In this document: positions 1 to 6,683 of the stretch, in pieces
How the letters are laid out: every line of letters starts with the position of its first letter
How positions within the stretch are numbered: position 1 is the stretch's first letter
Assembly: GCA_903939665.1 (NCBI GenBank)
Contig: CAJAHZ010000167.1
Location: forward strand, 1-13,170
DNA: 13,170 nucleotides
Source: an uncultured Pseudomonadota bacterium
GTDB taxonomy: Bacteria; Pseudomonadota; Gammaproteobacteria; Burkholderiales; Rhodocyclaceae
Direction: 5' to 3'
Notes under the pieces: generated by a model
Seen by the model: only the letters and a program-made list of their open reading frames with translations
The model's database searches: none
Told to the model about the DNA's origin: nothing
Translations under genes and position numbers: made by a program

Positions 1-57
1 GAAAGTCTAGCAAACTTTTGCGATGCCACGAATCCTGAGCCTCCTTTGTTCCCTATC

Positions 58-78
58 CGGCGCCCGGCGCCCGGCGCG
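58..78. repeat. Three tandem copies of a 7-base GC-rich unit
   Basis: The unit CGGCGCC is repeated at 58-64 and 65-71, followed by a third copy with one change in its last base (72-78). It lies just before the hairpin at 81. No function is evident; polymerase slippage in GC-rich DNA would be enough to explain it. Confidence 0.7.
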
Positions 79-80
79 TT

Positions 81-115
81 GCGGCAAAAAAACGCACTGT
101 TTTTTGCCGCTTTTT
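81..115 (+). terminator. Hairpin with T tail: terminator or operator
   Basis: GCGGCAAAAAA (81-91) pairs perfectly with TTTTTTGCCGC (100-110) around an 8-base loop, and TTTTT follows at 111-115. The GC base of the stem plus the T run on the plus strand fit an intrinsic terminator for a gene ending left of the window. Plus-strand frames do close at 10 and 38. The AT-rich inner stem is less typical. Because it lies about 70 bases before the predicted start of the sigma-54 transcript, the same inverted repeat could instead be an activator-binding site. I favour a terminator slightly. Confidence 0.45.
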
Positions 116-140
116 ACAACGCAATCGTCCGGCGCGCCGC

Positions 141-156
141 TGGCATGCGGATTGCG
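141..156 (+). promoter_or_regulatory. Sigma-54 (-24/-12) promoter for the aldehyde dehydrogenase
   Basis: TGGCATGCGGATTGCG matches the sigma-54 consensus TGGCAC-N5-TTGCT. The invariant GG (142-143) and GC (154-155) are 12 bases apart, as required, and the deviations are T for C at the sixth position and G for T at the end. Transcription should begin near 167, giving a leader of about 126 bases before the ATG at 293. A sigma-54-dependent activator encoded at 10999-12987 carries the matching GAFTGA contact loop and is the obvious candidate regulator. This is a visual match, not an experimental start site. Confidence 0.75.
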
Positions 157-292
157 ACTAGTGACATGCGGCGGCGTGGCAGCGCTTTAATCGTCAGCCC
201 CGGCTCAGCCGGTGCGTACTGCATGAGACGAAGCCCGCCGCAACAATGACAATGCCAGACAAAACCCTACCTCTTTTCATCCAGGAGACACC

Positions 293-1810
293 ATGATCTA
301 CGCAGCCCCCGGCGAAGCCGGCGCCAAGGTTCAGTACAAAGCAAAATACGATAACTTCATCGGTGGCAAGTGGGTTGCCCCGGTCAAAGGCGAATACTTT
401 GACGTGATCACGCCAATCTCCGGCAAAAGCTACACGCATGCCGCCCGCTCGACTGCCGAAGACGTAGAACTCGCGCTGGACGCCGCCCATGCTGCCGCCG
501 ACAGCTGGGGCAAGACCGCCCCCGCCGCGCGCGCCAACATCCTGCTGAAGATCGCCGACCGCCTCGAAGCCAATCTGGAAGCGCTGGCTTACGCCGAAAC
601 CGTCGATAACGGCAAGGCTATCCGCGAAACGCTGAACGCCGACATTCCGCTCGCCATCGACCACTTCCGCTACTTCGCCGGCTGCATGCGCGCCCAGGAA
701 GGCGGCATGAGCGATATCGACGAAAACACCGTTGCCTATCACTTCCATGAGCCGCTCGGCGTCGTCGGTCAGATCATTCCGTGGAACTTCCCGATCCTGA
801 TGGCCGCCTGGAAACTGGCTCCGGCCATCGTCGCCGGCAACTGCGTAGTGCTCAAGCCCGCCGAGTCGACGCCGATCAGCATCCTGATCCTGGCCGAACT
901 GATCGCCGATCTGCTGCCGCCGGGCGTGCTCAACATCGTGAACGGTTTTGGCCGCGAAGCCGGCATGCCGCTGGCCAACAGCAAGCGTATCGCCAAGATC
1001 GCCTTCACCGGCTCGACCAGCACCGGTCGCGTGATCGCCCAGGCTGCCGCCAACAATCTGATTCCGGCAACGCTGGAACTGGGTGGCAAGTCGCCCAACA
1101 TCTTCTTCGCCGACGTCGCCGACGCCGATGACGACTTCTTCGACAAGGCCGTCGAAGGTCTGGTGCTATTTGCCTTCAATTCGGGCGAAGTGTGCACCTG
1201 CCCGTCGCGCGCACTGATCCATGAGTCGATCTACGACAAGTTCATGACGCGCGTTCTGGCGCGGGTCGCGGCAATCAAGATGGGCAGCCCGCTCGATACC
1301 GAGACGATGATGGGTGCGCAGTGTTCCAAGGAACAACTGACCAAGATCATGAGCTATCTCGATCTGGGCAATCAGGAAGCCCAATGTCTGGCCGGTGGCA
1401 AGCAGGCGAATCTGGACGGTGATCTGGCTGGCGGCTTCTACATCCAGCCGACGCTGTTCAAGGGTCACAACAAGATGCGCATTTTCCAGGAAGAAATCTT
1501 CGGGCCGGTGCTTGCTGTCACCACCTTCAAGACCGAAGCCGAAGCCCTTGAAATCGCCAACGATACGCTGTACGGTCTCGGTGCCGGCGTCTGGTCACGC
1601 GACGGCAACACCGCCTACCGCATGGGTCGTGGCATCAAGGCCGGCCGCGTCTGGACCAACTGCTATCACGCCTACCCGGCACACGCCACCTTCGGCGGCT
1701 ACAAGGAATCGGGCATCGGTCGCGAAACACACAAGGTGATGCTTGATCATTATCAGCAAACCAAGTGCCTGCTGGTCAGCTACAGCCCGAAGAAGCTCGG
1801 CTTCTTCTAA
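293..1810 (+). CDS. exaC: NAD-dependent acetaldehyde/aldehyde dehydrogenase, ExaC/AcoD type
   Basis: This 505-residue cytoplasmic enzyme should oxidise acetaldehyde or similar short aldehydes to acids with NAD, the second step of alcohol or acetoin catabolism. Full ALDH-family landmarks are visible: PWNFP near 163-167, the cofactor lysine in LKPAE (K188), FTGST at 238-242, the general-base glutamate in LELGGKSPN (E262), the catalytic cysteine in GEVCTCPSR (C301) and EEIFGPV near 400-406. The GEVCTCPSR form of the active site, with a second cysteine two residues on, is typical of the AcoD/ExaC/AldB subgroup. The length is normal. The ATG has a clear Shine-Dalgarno motif (AGGAGA, 283-288). A sigma-54 promoter precedes it and a DUF779 gene follows, a pairing known in many proteobacteria. 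The exaC symbol rests on the quinoprotein context; acoD or aldB would be equally fair by sequence. Confidence 0.92.
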   Translation: MIYAAPGEAGAKVQYKAKYDNFIGGKWVAPVKGEYFDVITPISGKSYTHAARSTAEDVELALDAAHAAADSWGKTAPAARANILLKIADRLEANLEALAYAETVDNGKAIRETLNADIPLAIDHFRYFAGCMRAQEGGMSDIDENTVAYHFHEPLGVVGQIIPWNFPILMAAWKLAPAIVAGNCVVLKPAESTPISILILAELIADLLPPGVLNIVNGFGREAGMPLANSKRIAKIAFTGSTSTGRVIAQAAANNLIPATLELGGKSPNIFFADVADADDDFFDKAVEGLVLFAFNSGEVCTCPSRALIHESIYDKFMTRVLARVAAIKMGSPLDTETMMGAQCSKEQLTKIMSYLDLGNQEAQCLAGGKQANLDGDLAGGFYIQPTLFKGHNKMRIFQEEIFGPVLAVTTFKTEAEALEIANDTLYGLGAGVWSRDGNTAYRMGRGIKAGRVWTNCYHAYPAHATFGGYKESGIGRETHKVMLDHYQQTKCLLVSYSPKKLGFF

Positions 1811-1844
1811 GCAAAAGCTATTCGCTCTTTCGTTGTGAGCATTC

Positions 1845-1870
1845 AAGGGGCGGGCAACCGCCCCTTTTTT
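1845..1870 (+). terminator. Intrinsic terminator/attenuator after the aldehyde dehydrogenase
   Basis: AAGGGGCGG (1845-1853) pairs with CCGCCCCTT (1858-1866) around a GCAA tetraloop of the stable GNRA type, followed by a run of T to 1870. It starts 34 bases after the dehydrogenase stop. The next gene's Shine-Dalgarno motif begins four bases past the T run, so any DUF779 message from the upstream promoter must read through it. It probably sets a lower level of the second gene. Confidence 0.85.
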
Positions 1871-1883
1871 CATGGAGAAGATC

Positions 1884-2252
1884 ATGGTTGAAAAAGTCCT
1901 CGCGACCCAAGCTACACTGGATCTGATCGAGCACCTGAAGCAGAAGCACGGCGCGCTGATCTTTCATCAGTCAGGCGGCTGTTGCGATAACAGCGCCGCC
2001 AATTGTTACCTGCCGGGCGAATTGACGATCGGGGCCGGCGACGTGCAGCTTGGCGAAATCGGCGGCTGCCCCTTCTACATGAGCACGTCCCAGTACGCCT
2101 ACTGGAAACACACACAGTTGATCATCGACGTGATCGATGGGCACGGCGGCACCTTTTCTCTCGAAGGGCCGGAAGGCAAAGCCTTTCATACGCGCTCGCG
2201 ACTCTTTACCGAAGACGAATGGGCGGAACTCCAGGCTAGCGGTTCGGTCTGA
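1884..2252 (+). CDS. DUF779 family protein, partner of the aldehyde dehydrogenase
   Basis: A small soluble protein of 122 residues from the ATG at 1884. I prefer this to the in-frame ATG at 1872 because GGAG (1874-1877) lies inside the longer reading and is correctly spaced, six bases, before 1884. The family is recognisable by its cysteine-rich patches, SGGCCDNSAANCY near residues 30-42 and GGCPFYM near 60-66, and by QYAYWKHTQ in the second half. DUF779 genes are commonly found beside ExaC/AcoD-type dehydrogenases, and the same holds here. The biochemical role is not established; the conserved cysteines suggest metal binding or thiol chemistry, which is inference. There is no signal peptide or membrane segment. 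A terminator-like hairpin separates it from the dehydrogenase. Confidence 0.88.
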   Translation: MVEKVLATQATLDLIEHLKQKHGALIFHQSGGCCDNSAANCYLPGELTIGAGDVQLGEIGGCPFYMSTSQYAYWKHTQLIIDVIDGHGGTFSLEGPEGKAFHTRSRLFTEDEWAELQASGSV

Positions 2253-2471
2253 TTTTTTTGTTTCCATTGAGTAGATCGACAGCTTTTCACCTCGAGGTTA
2301 AGCTTGATCGTCGATGCGTAAATCCCATGATGGGATGTTGCGCAAATCAGGTGCAAAATGGCGGCTATACTTACGAAAGTAATATGCTACAAAAAACTGG
2401 TGGGGCGGCTCAACAACTGACCTGGCCCGCATCGAACACGTTGCCACGCTTTACGCGCGAGGTGCTATCAG
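2253..2471 (+). promoter_or_regulatory. Palindrome-rich promoter region of the FIST/GGDEF-EAL unit
   Basis: This 219-base gap holds four inverted repeats: ACCTCGAGGT (2289-2298) flanked by AGCT on both sides, the 15-base palindrome at 2322-2336, TTGCGCAA (2338-2345), and TACTT-N4-AAGTA (2368-2381). TATACT (2366-2371) is a plausible sigma-70 -10 element, but its -35 partner is poor, so activation would be needed. There is no sigma-54 match here, unlike the other two promoters of the locus. No convincing terminator follows the DUF779 stop; only a T run (2253-2259) is seen. The FIST gene's Shine-Dalgarno GAGGTG lies at 2459-2464. Confidence 0.4.
2322..2336. repeat. Perfect 15-base palindrome, candidate operator
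   Basis: ATCCCAT (2322-2328), a central G, then ATGGGAT (2330-2336) form a perfect inverted repeat with a one-base centre, too tight for a stable RNA hairpin but typical of a dimeric DNA-binding protein's site. It lies about 30 bases before the TATACT box, near -49 relative to the likely start, a usual place for an activator. The regulator is unknown, and I cannot see a second copy in the other intergenic regions of the window. Confidence 0.5.
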
Positions 2472-3647
2472 ATGGCGACAGACAAGGCTCTACCCGACGC
2501 CCCGCGGGTCATGGCGGGGAGCAGCTGCCTGACCGATCCGGAGGCGGCGGCCCGGGAGTTGGCCAAGGCAATTGACCAGCCGGATATCGGACTGGTCATC
2601 GTCTTCGCTGCGACGACCTTTGCCCTAGACCAAGTGGCGGCGCAGCTTTCTGCATCATTCCCGTCGACAACGGTGATCGGCTGCACCACGGCAGGAGAGA
2701 TTGGCCCCGCTGGCTATTACGATGACAGCCTGTCCGCCGTCAGCATTCACCGCGACGATCTGATCTTCGAGGTTGGCATCACCGAACCTCTGTCAGGCTT
2801 CGAGTTTCGCTCTGGACAGAAATTTGCACACGACCTGAAAGAAAGGCTGCGCGAGCGCGTTCCGGGGCTGGCACCGGAGAATACTTTTGCTTTCATGCTG
2901 ATCGACGGTCTTTGCGTTCGCGAGGAAGCTGTCGCCCGAGCTTTTTACGACGGCCTCGGCGGTGTCGCGCTAATCGGCGGTTCAGCAGGCGACGGTTTGG
3001 CATTCACAAAAACCAGTGTTCTGTTCGGCGGCCGCTTTGTCAGCGATGTGGCGTTGCTGCTCGTGGCAACGACGCCTTTCCCGTTCATGATTTTCAAGAC
3101 CCAGCATTTCGTCAGCAGCGATGAGCGACTGGTGGTCACCGGCGCCATTCCCGAACAGCGGGTCGTGACGGAAATCAACGGCTGTCCGGCGGCCGAGGAA
3201 TACGCGCGTGCCGTCGGCATCGAGGCCAACGAACTCGACCGGCTCGACCCGATGATCTTTGCCGCGTATCCGGTGACGGTACGGATCGGCAATGCGGAAT
3301 TCGTCCGGTCGATCCAGAAGATGAATGCCGATGGCTCGCTGACTTTCTATTGCGCCATCGACGAAGGCATCGTCTTCAAGGTGGCGAAAGGCGTCGACAT
3401 GATCGACAACCTGGCGGCGGCGCTCGACAACGTCACGCAACGCATCGGCCCGCCATCGCTGATACTCGGTTGCGACTGCATTCTGCGCCACCTGGAGTCG
3501 AAGCAGCGCGGCATCCGCGAGCGCATCGGGGCGCTGCTGGCCGGCTGCAACGTGGTCGGCTTCAGCACCTACGGCGAACAATATTGCGGCATGCACATCA
3601 ACCAGACCTTTACCGGTGTGGCCATCGGCAAGGGGAGGCGCTCTTGA
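2472..3647 (+). CDS. FIST domain sensor protein, possibly NosP-like
   Basis: The 391-residue cytoplasmic protein has the FIST_N domain (about 35-225, with TTVIGCTTAGEI at 66-77 and GGSAGDG at 169-175) followed by FIST_C (about 235-380, ending in STYGEQ and HINQTFTG). FIST proteins are ligand sensors; one branch, NosP, binds heme and senses nitric oxide, passing the signal to a neighbouring kinase or cyclic di-GMP enzyme. Histidines at 93, 120, 212, 340 and 375 are visible, but I cannot tell which, if any, is a heme ligand, so NO sensing is only a hypothesis. The ATG at 2472 is supported by GAGGTG seven bases upstream. The stop overlaps the start of the PAS-GGDEF-EAL gene (TTGA), which implies coupled translation and a shared pathway. 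No signal peptide or membrane segment is present. Confidence 0.88.
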   Translation: MATDKALPDAPRVMAGSSCLTDPEAAARELAKAIDQPDIGLVIVFAATTFALDQVAAQLSASFPSTTVIGCTTAGEIGPAGYYDDSLSAVSIHRDDLIFEVGITEPLSGFEFRSGQKFAHDLKERLRERVPGLAPENTFAFMLIDGLCVREEAVARAFYDGLGGVALIGGSAGDGLAFTKTSVLFGGRFVSDVALLLVATTPFPFMIFKTQHFVSSDERLVVTGAIPEQRVVTEINGCPAAEEYARAVGIEANELDRLDPMIFAAYPVTVRIGNAEFVRSIQKMNADGSLTFYCAIDEGIVFKVAKGVDMIDNLAAALDNVTQRIGPPSLILGCDCILRHLESKQRGIRERIGALLAGCNVVGFSTYGEQYCGMHINQTFTGVAIGKGRRS

Positions 3648-6600
3648 CATCGGCAATGCTTGACCTGCGCTGCCCCCCCGAGGATGCAGACGGCTTGCAG
3701 CGGGAAATCTCCCGCCGCGACAAGATCATTCACTCACTCATGTATCAGGTCGAGCACAACCTCAACGCGCTCGACACGGACTACGGGCTGTTGCAGAACA
3801 CCTTTGTACTCGAAGAACAAGTCCGTGCACGCACCGACCAACTGACGCACATCCTGGACGAACTGGAAGCCGCGCGCAGCGAAACAGACGCCTCGCGCAG
3901 ACGCCTCGAGGCAGCCGTCGAGTGCATCTTCGAGGGCTTTGCGCTGTTCGACCCCTCGGACCGGCTGCTGATGTGCAATGACGCATTCAGGCGGCTGTGG
4001 GAATTCGACGGCGAAATCATCGGTCGCCGCTTCGACGAATTGCTCACGACAAGCGCGGTGCCGTCCGGCGATCAGCCGGCCATCTGGTTGCTTGACCGGC
4101 TTCAAGCACATCGCGCCGGCACCGGCAGCGACGAGTACAGCCTGGCGAACGGCCAGCGCCTTCAGGTACGCGAGCGGCAAACGGCTGACGGTTACACCGT
4201 CGGCATTTATGCCGACGTCACCGACATCAAGGCGCAGGAAGCACGGCTTCGGCAGCAGCAATTGGCAGCAAAATCGCAATTGCTGCAATCAACGCTCGAT
4301 GCCATTGTTCAGGGAATCGCGGTATTCGACCATCGGCTCGAACTGGCGGCATGGAATAGCAACTTTTTCACCTTGCACGAACTGCCGGCGAACCTTGCGC
4401 GCGAAGCGGCGCCGCTCGGCGAGTTCCTGGCAGCCGATGCGGGACTGGTGTCGGCTGCACTGCATTCCGCAAGCTCATTGCCGCTGCGCTTCGATGGCAC
4501 GGAACGCTTCGAGCGCGACTTAGCCTCAGGTCGTGCCATCGAACTGTATCGCTCACCGATGCCCGACGGCGGCTTTGTCATCACCGCCACCGATGTTACC
4601 GACCGCCGCCGTATTGAACGGCAGGTGCGCGAACTGCTCGAACACCAGCAGGTCATTTTCAACAACGCCCATGCTGGCATCATTTTCCTGCGCAAACGCC
4701 GCATCCTCTCCTGCAACCAGCGCATGGCAGAGATCTTCGGTTACAACGATGTTGCCGAACTGGTTCATCGCACGACCGAACTGCTCTATCCCTCGAAGGA
4801 ATACTGGGAGGTCGACGGCACGGTAAGTTACGGCGAACTGGCCGAGCATGGCAGCAGCGATCGGGAGATTCTGCTCCAGCGGCGCGATGGTAGCCCGATC
4901 TGGATTCACCGCAGCGGGCGCCCGGTCGACCCGGACCACCCCAACGAAGGGTCGATCTGGGTTTTTTCCGACATCTCGGAGATGAAACGCAGCGAAGAGC
5001 AATTGCGCCTGAGCAAGATCCTGTTTGAAAACAGCAACGAAGGCCTGATGGTGACCGATGCCAACAACCGCATCGTCAGCGTCAATCGCGCTTACACCCT
5101 GCTGACCGGCTACTCAAGGGAGGAAGTCGTCGGTCGTTCGCCAAGCATTACGAAGTCGGACGCACATCCACCGGCGTTCTACCAGGAAATGTGGCAAAAA
5201 TTGCTGCACGATGGCCATTGGGCCGGCGAAATATTCGACCGCCGCAAGGATGGGCAGATCTACCCCAAGTGGCTGACAATCAGCGTCGTCCGGGATGGCA
5301 GTGGTGAAATCACCAACTACGTCGCCTCTTTTTCCGACATCACTGACCGTAAGTCAGCCGAAGAAAAAATCCGCTACATGGCGCATCACGACAGCCTGAC
5401 CGGTCTGCCCAACCGCGTACTGCTGCGCGACCGCTTCGATCAGCTGCATATGCGGATCGAACGCACCGGCGGTTTTCTCGGATTATGTTTTCTTGACCTT
5501 GACCACTTCAAACACGTCAACGACACACACGGTCACCGCTGTGGCGACCAGTTGATCATCCAGACCGCGCGGCGCATCGGCGATTGCCTGCGCCAGTCCG
5601 ATACGGTAGCGAGGCTCGGTGGCGACGAGTTCATCATTCTCATGGAAGGCCTGCAGTCTCCCGGGCACTTCGCTGGTGTGGCGCAAAAAATTCAACGCGC
5701 CCTCGAAGAGCCAATGGAGATCGAAGGGCACCTTTGCACCAGTTCCGCGTCGATCGGCATTGCCGTCTTCCCTAATGACGGGACCGATTTCGACACCTTG
5801 ATGCAGAAGGCCGATACCGCCATGTATCACGCAAAGAGCAGTGGGCGTGCAACCTTCAGTTTCTTTGACGCGCGCATGAATCGTGACACGGCGACGCGCC
5901 TGGACATCTCACAACGCTTGCGCAGTGCCTTGGGCAAGAATGAAATGCGCCTCGTTTATCAACCGCAGTATTCGCTGCCGGATAAAAAGATCATCGGCGT
6001 CGAGGCGCTGCTGCGCTGGCGGTCCGAGCCGTATGGCGAAATCCCGCCCGACAAGTTCATTCCGATTGCCGAAGAAACCGGGCTGATCGTGCAAATCGGC
6101 GAGTGGGTTTTACGTGAAGCGTTAAGCCAGGCCAGACAGTGGGCAGACCGCGGCATTCCCTTGCGGATGGCGGTCAATGTCTCGGCGGTACAGATTTACC
6201 GGGAGGACTTCACGCAGATGCTTGAACGGGCGCTACGCGATACCGGCGCCGCGCCATCCTCATTGGAAATCGAGCTGACCGAGTCGACGGTAATGAAAGA
6301 CACCGATGCCATCTTGAATACATTTGAGCGCATCAAACATCTCGGCGTAGCGCTGGCCATCGACGATTTTGGCACCGGTTATTCAAGCCTCGCCTACCTG
6401 CGGCGCTTCCATGTCAGCCGGCTGAAGATCGACCGTTCGTTTGTGCGCGACATTTCAACCGACGAGGAAAGTGGCGCCATCGCCGAAGCCATTATTCACA
6501 TGGCCCACTCCTTGAAGCTGGCGGTCATCGCAGAAGGCGTAGAGACCGCCGAGCAACTGGCTTTCCTCTCCGAGGTCGGCTGCGACGAAATCCAGGGCTA

Positions 6601-6667
6601 TTTGTTAAGCCGCCCGGTCACGCCGCTCGCAGTCGAGGCCGCGATCGCGGCGGCACAGGGCGATTAG
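3644..6667 (+). CDS. Multi-PAS GGDEF-EAL cyclic di-GMP signalling protein
   Basis: This cytoplasmic protein of 1007 residues starts at TTG 3644. I choose TTG because AGGGGAGG (3631-3638) is five bases before it but 17 bases before the ATG at 3656; the start overlaps the FIST stop. In order: a coiled-coil N-terminus (about 15-90), two degenerate PAS domains (about 90-195 and 212-322), two typical PAS domains (about 335-445 and 457-568, the last ending FSDITDRK), GGDEF (about 570-740) and EAL (about 753-1000). The GGDEF motif is exact (659-663) and the RQSD inhibitory site lies five residues before it, so cyclase activity with product feedback is plausible. EAL at 787-789, DDFGTGYSS at 907-915 and AEGVET at 963-968 are also intact, so phosphodiesterase activity is plausible. 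No membrane segments are seen; the input is probably the FIST partner and/or PAS ligands. Confidence 0.93.
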   Translation: MTSAMLDLRCPPEDADGLQREISRRDKIIHSLMYQVEHNLNALDTDYGLLQNTFVLEEQVRARTDQLTHILDELEAARSETDASRRRLEAAVECIFEGFALFDPSDRLLMCNDAFRRLWEFDGEIIGRRFDELLTTSAVPSGDQPAIWLLDRLQAHRAGTGSDEYSLANGQRLQVRERQTADGYTVGIYADVTDIKAQEARLRQQQLAAKSQLLQSTLDAIVQGIAVFDHRLELAAWNSNFFTLHELPANLAREAAPLGEFLAADAGLVSAALHSASSLPLRFDGTERFERDLASGRAIELYRSPMPDGGFVITATDVTDRRRIERQVRELLEHQQVIFNNAHAGIIFLRKRRILSCNQRMAEIFGYNDVAELVHRTTELLYPSKEYWEVDGTVSYGELAEHGSSDREILLQRRDGSPIWIHRSGRPVDPDHPNEGSIWVFSDISEMKRSEEQLRLSKILFENSNEGLMVTDANNRIVSVNRAYTLLTGYSREEVVGRSPSITKSDAHPPAFYQEMWQKLLHDGHWAGEIFDRRKDGQIYPKWLTISVVRDGSGEITNYVASFSDITDRKSAEEKIRYMAHHDSLTGLPNRVLLRDRFDQLHMRIERTGGFLGLCFLDLDHFKHVNDTHGHRCGDQLIIQTARRIGDCLRQSDTVARLGGDEFIILMEGLQSPGHFAGVAQKIQRALEEPMEIEGHLCTSSASIGIAVFPNDGTDFDTLMQKADTAMYHAKSSGRATFSFFDARMNRDTATRLDISQRLRSALGKNEMRLVYQPQYSLPDKKIIGVEALLRWRSEPYGEIPPDKFIPIAEETGLIVQIGEWVLREALSQARQWADRGIPLRMAVNVSAVQIYREDFTQMLERALRDTGAAPSSLEIELTESTVMKDTDAILNTFERIKHLGVALAIDDFGTGYSSLAYLRRFHVSRLKIDRSFVRDISTDEESGAIAEAIIHMAHSLKLAVIAEGVETAEQLAFLSEVGCDEIQGYLLSRPVTPLAVEAAIAAAQGD

Positions 6668-6683
6668 AGAAGCGCATCGACCG

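Larger units (their letters stand above)
1..292. other. Leader region upstream of the aldehyde dehydrogenase
   Basis: No gene can be firmly placed here. The stretch holds a 7-base tandem repeat (58-78), a strong hairpin with a T tail (81-115), a sigma-54 promoter (141-156) and a long untranslated leader (about 167-292). At the far left the minus strand shows a good Shine-Dalgarno motif (AAAGGAGG, 47 to 40) followed ten bases later by GTG (29 to 27) with an open frame to the window edge. That could be the first nine codons of a divergent gene, but it is too short to call. A 67-codon plus-strand frame at 46-249 overlaps the hairpin and promoter and has no family resemblance, so I do not annotate it. 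Confidence 0.6.

Noticed and set aside
46..249. A 67-codon plus-strand frame in the left leader
   Set aside because: It covers the tandem repeat, hairpin and sigma-54 promoter, has no good ribosome site and resembles no family.
2304..2317. A possible Dnr/FNR-type NO or oxygen regulator site before the FIST gene
   Set aside because: Only one half (TTGAT) matches; the second half-site is absent.
2258..2575. A 105-codon plus-strand frame across the FIST gene start
   Set aside because: It overlaps the FIST start in another frame and runs through the palindrome region; composition is not protein-like.
3350..3643. Extension of the GGDEF-EAL frame upstream to 3350
   Set aside because: The upstream part lies inside the FIST gene in another frame and is Arg/His-rich shadow sequence; the ribosome site and overlap fix the start at 3644.
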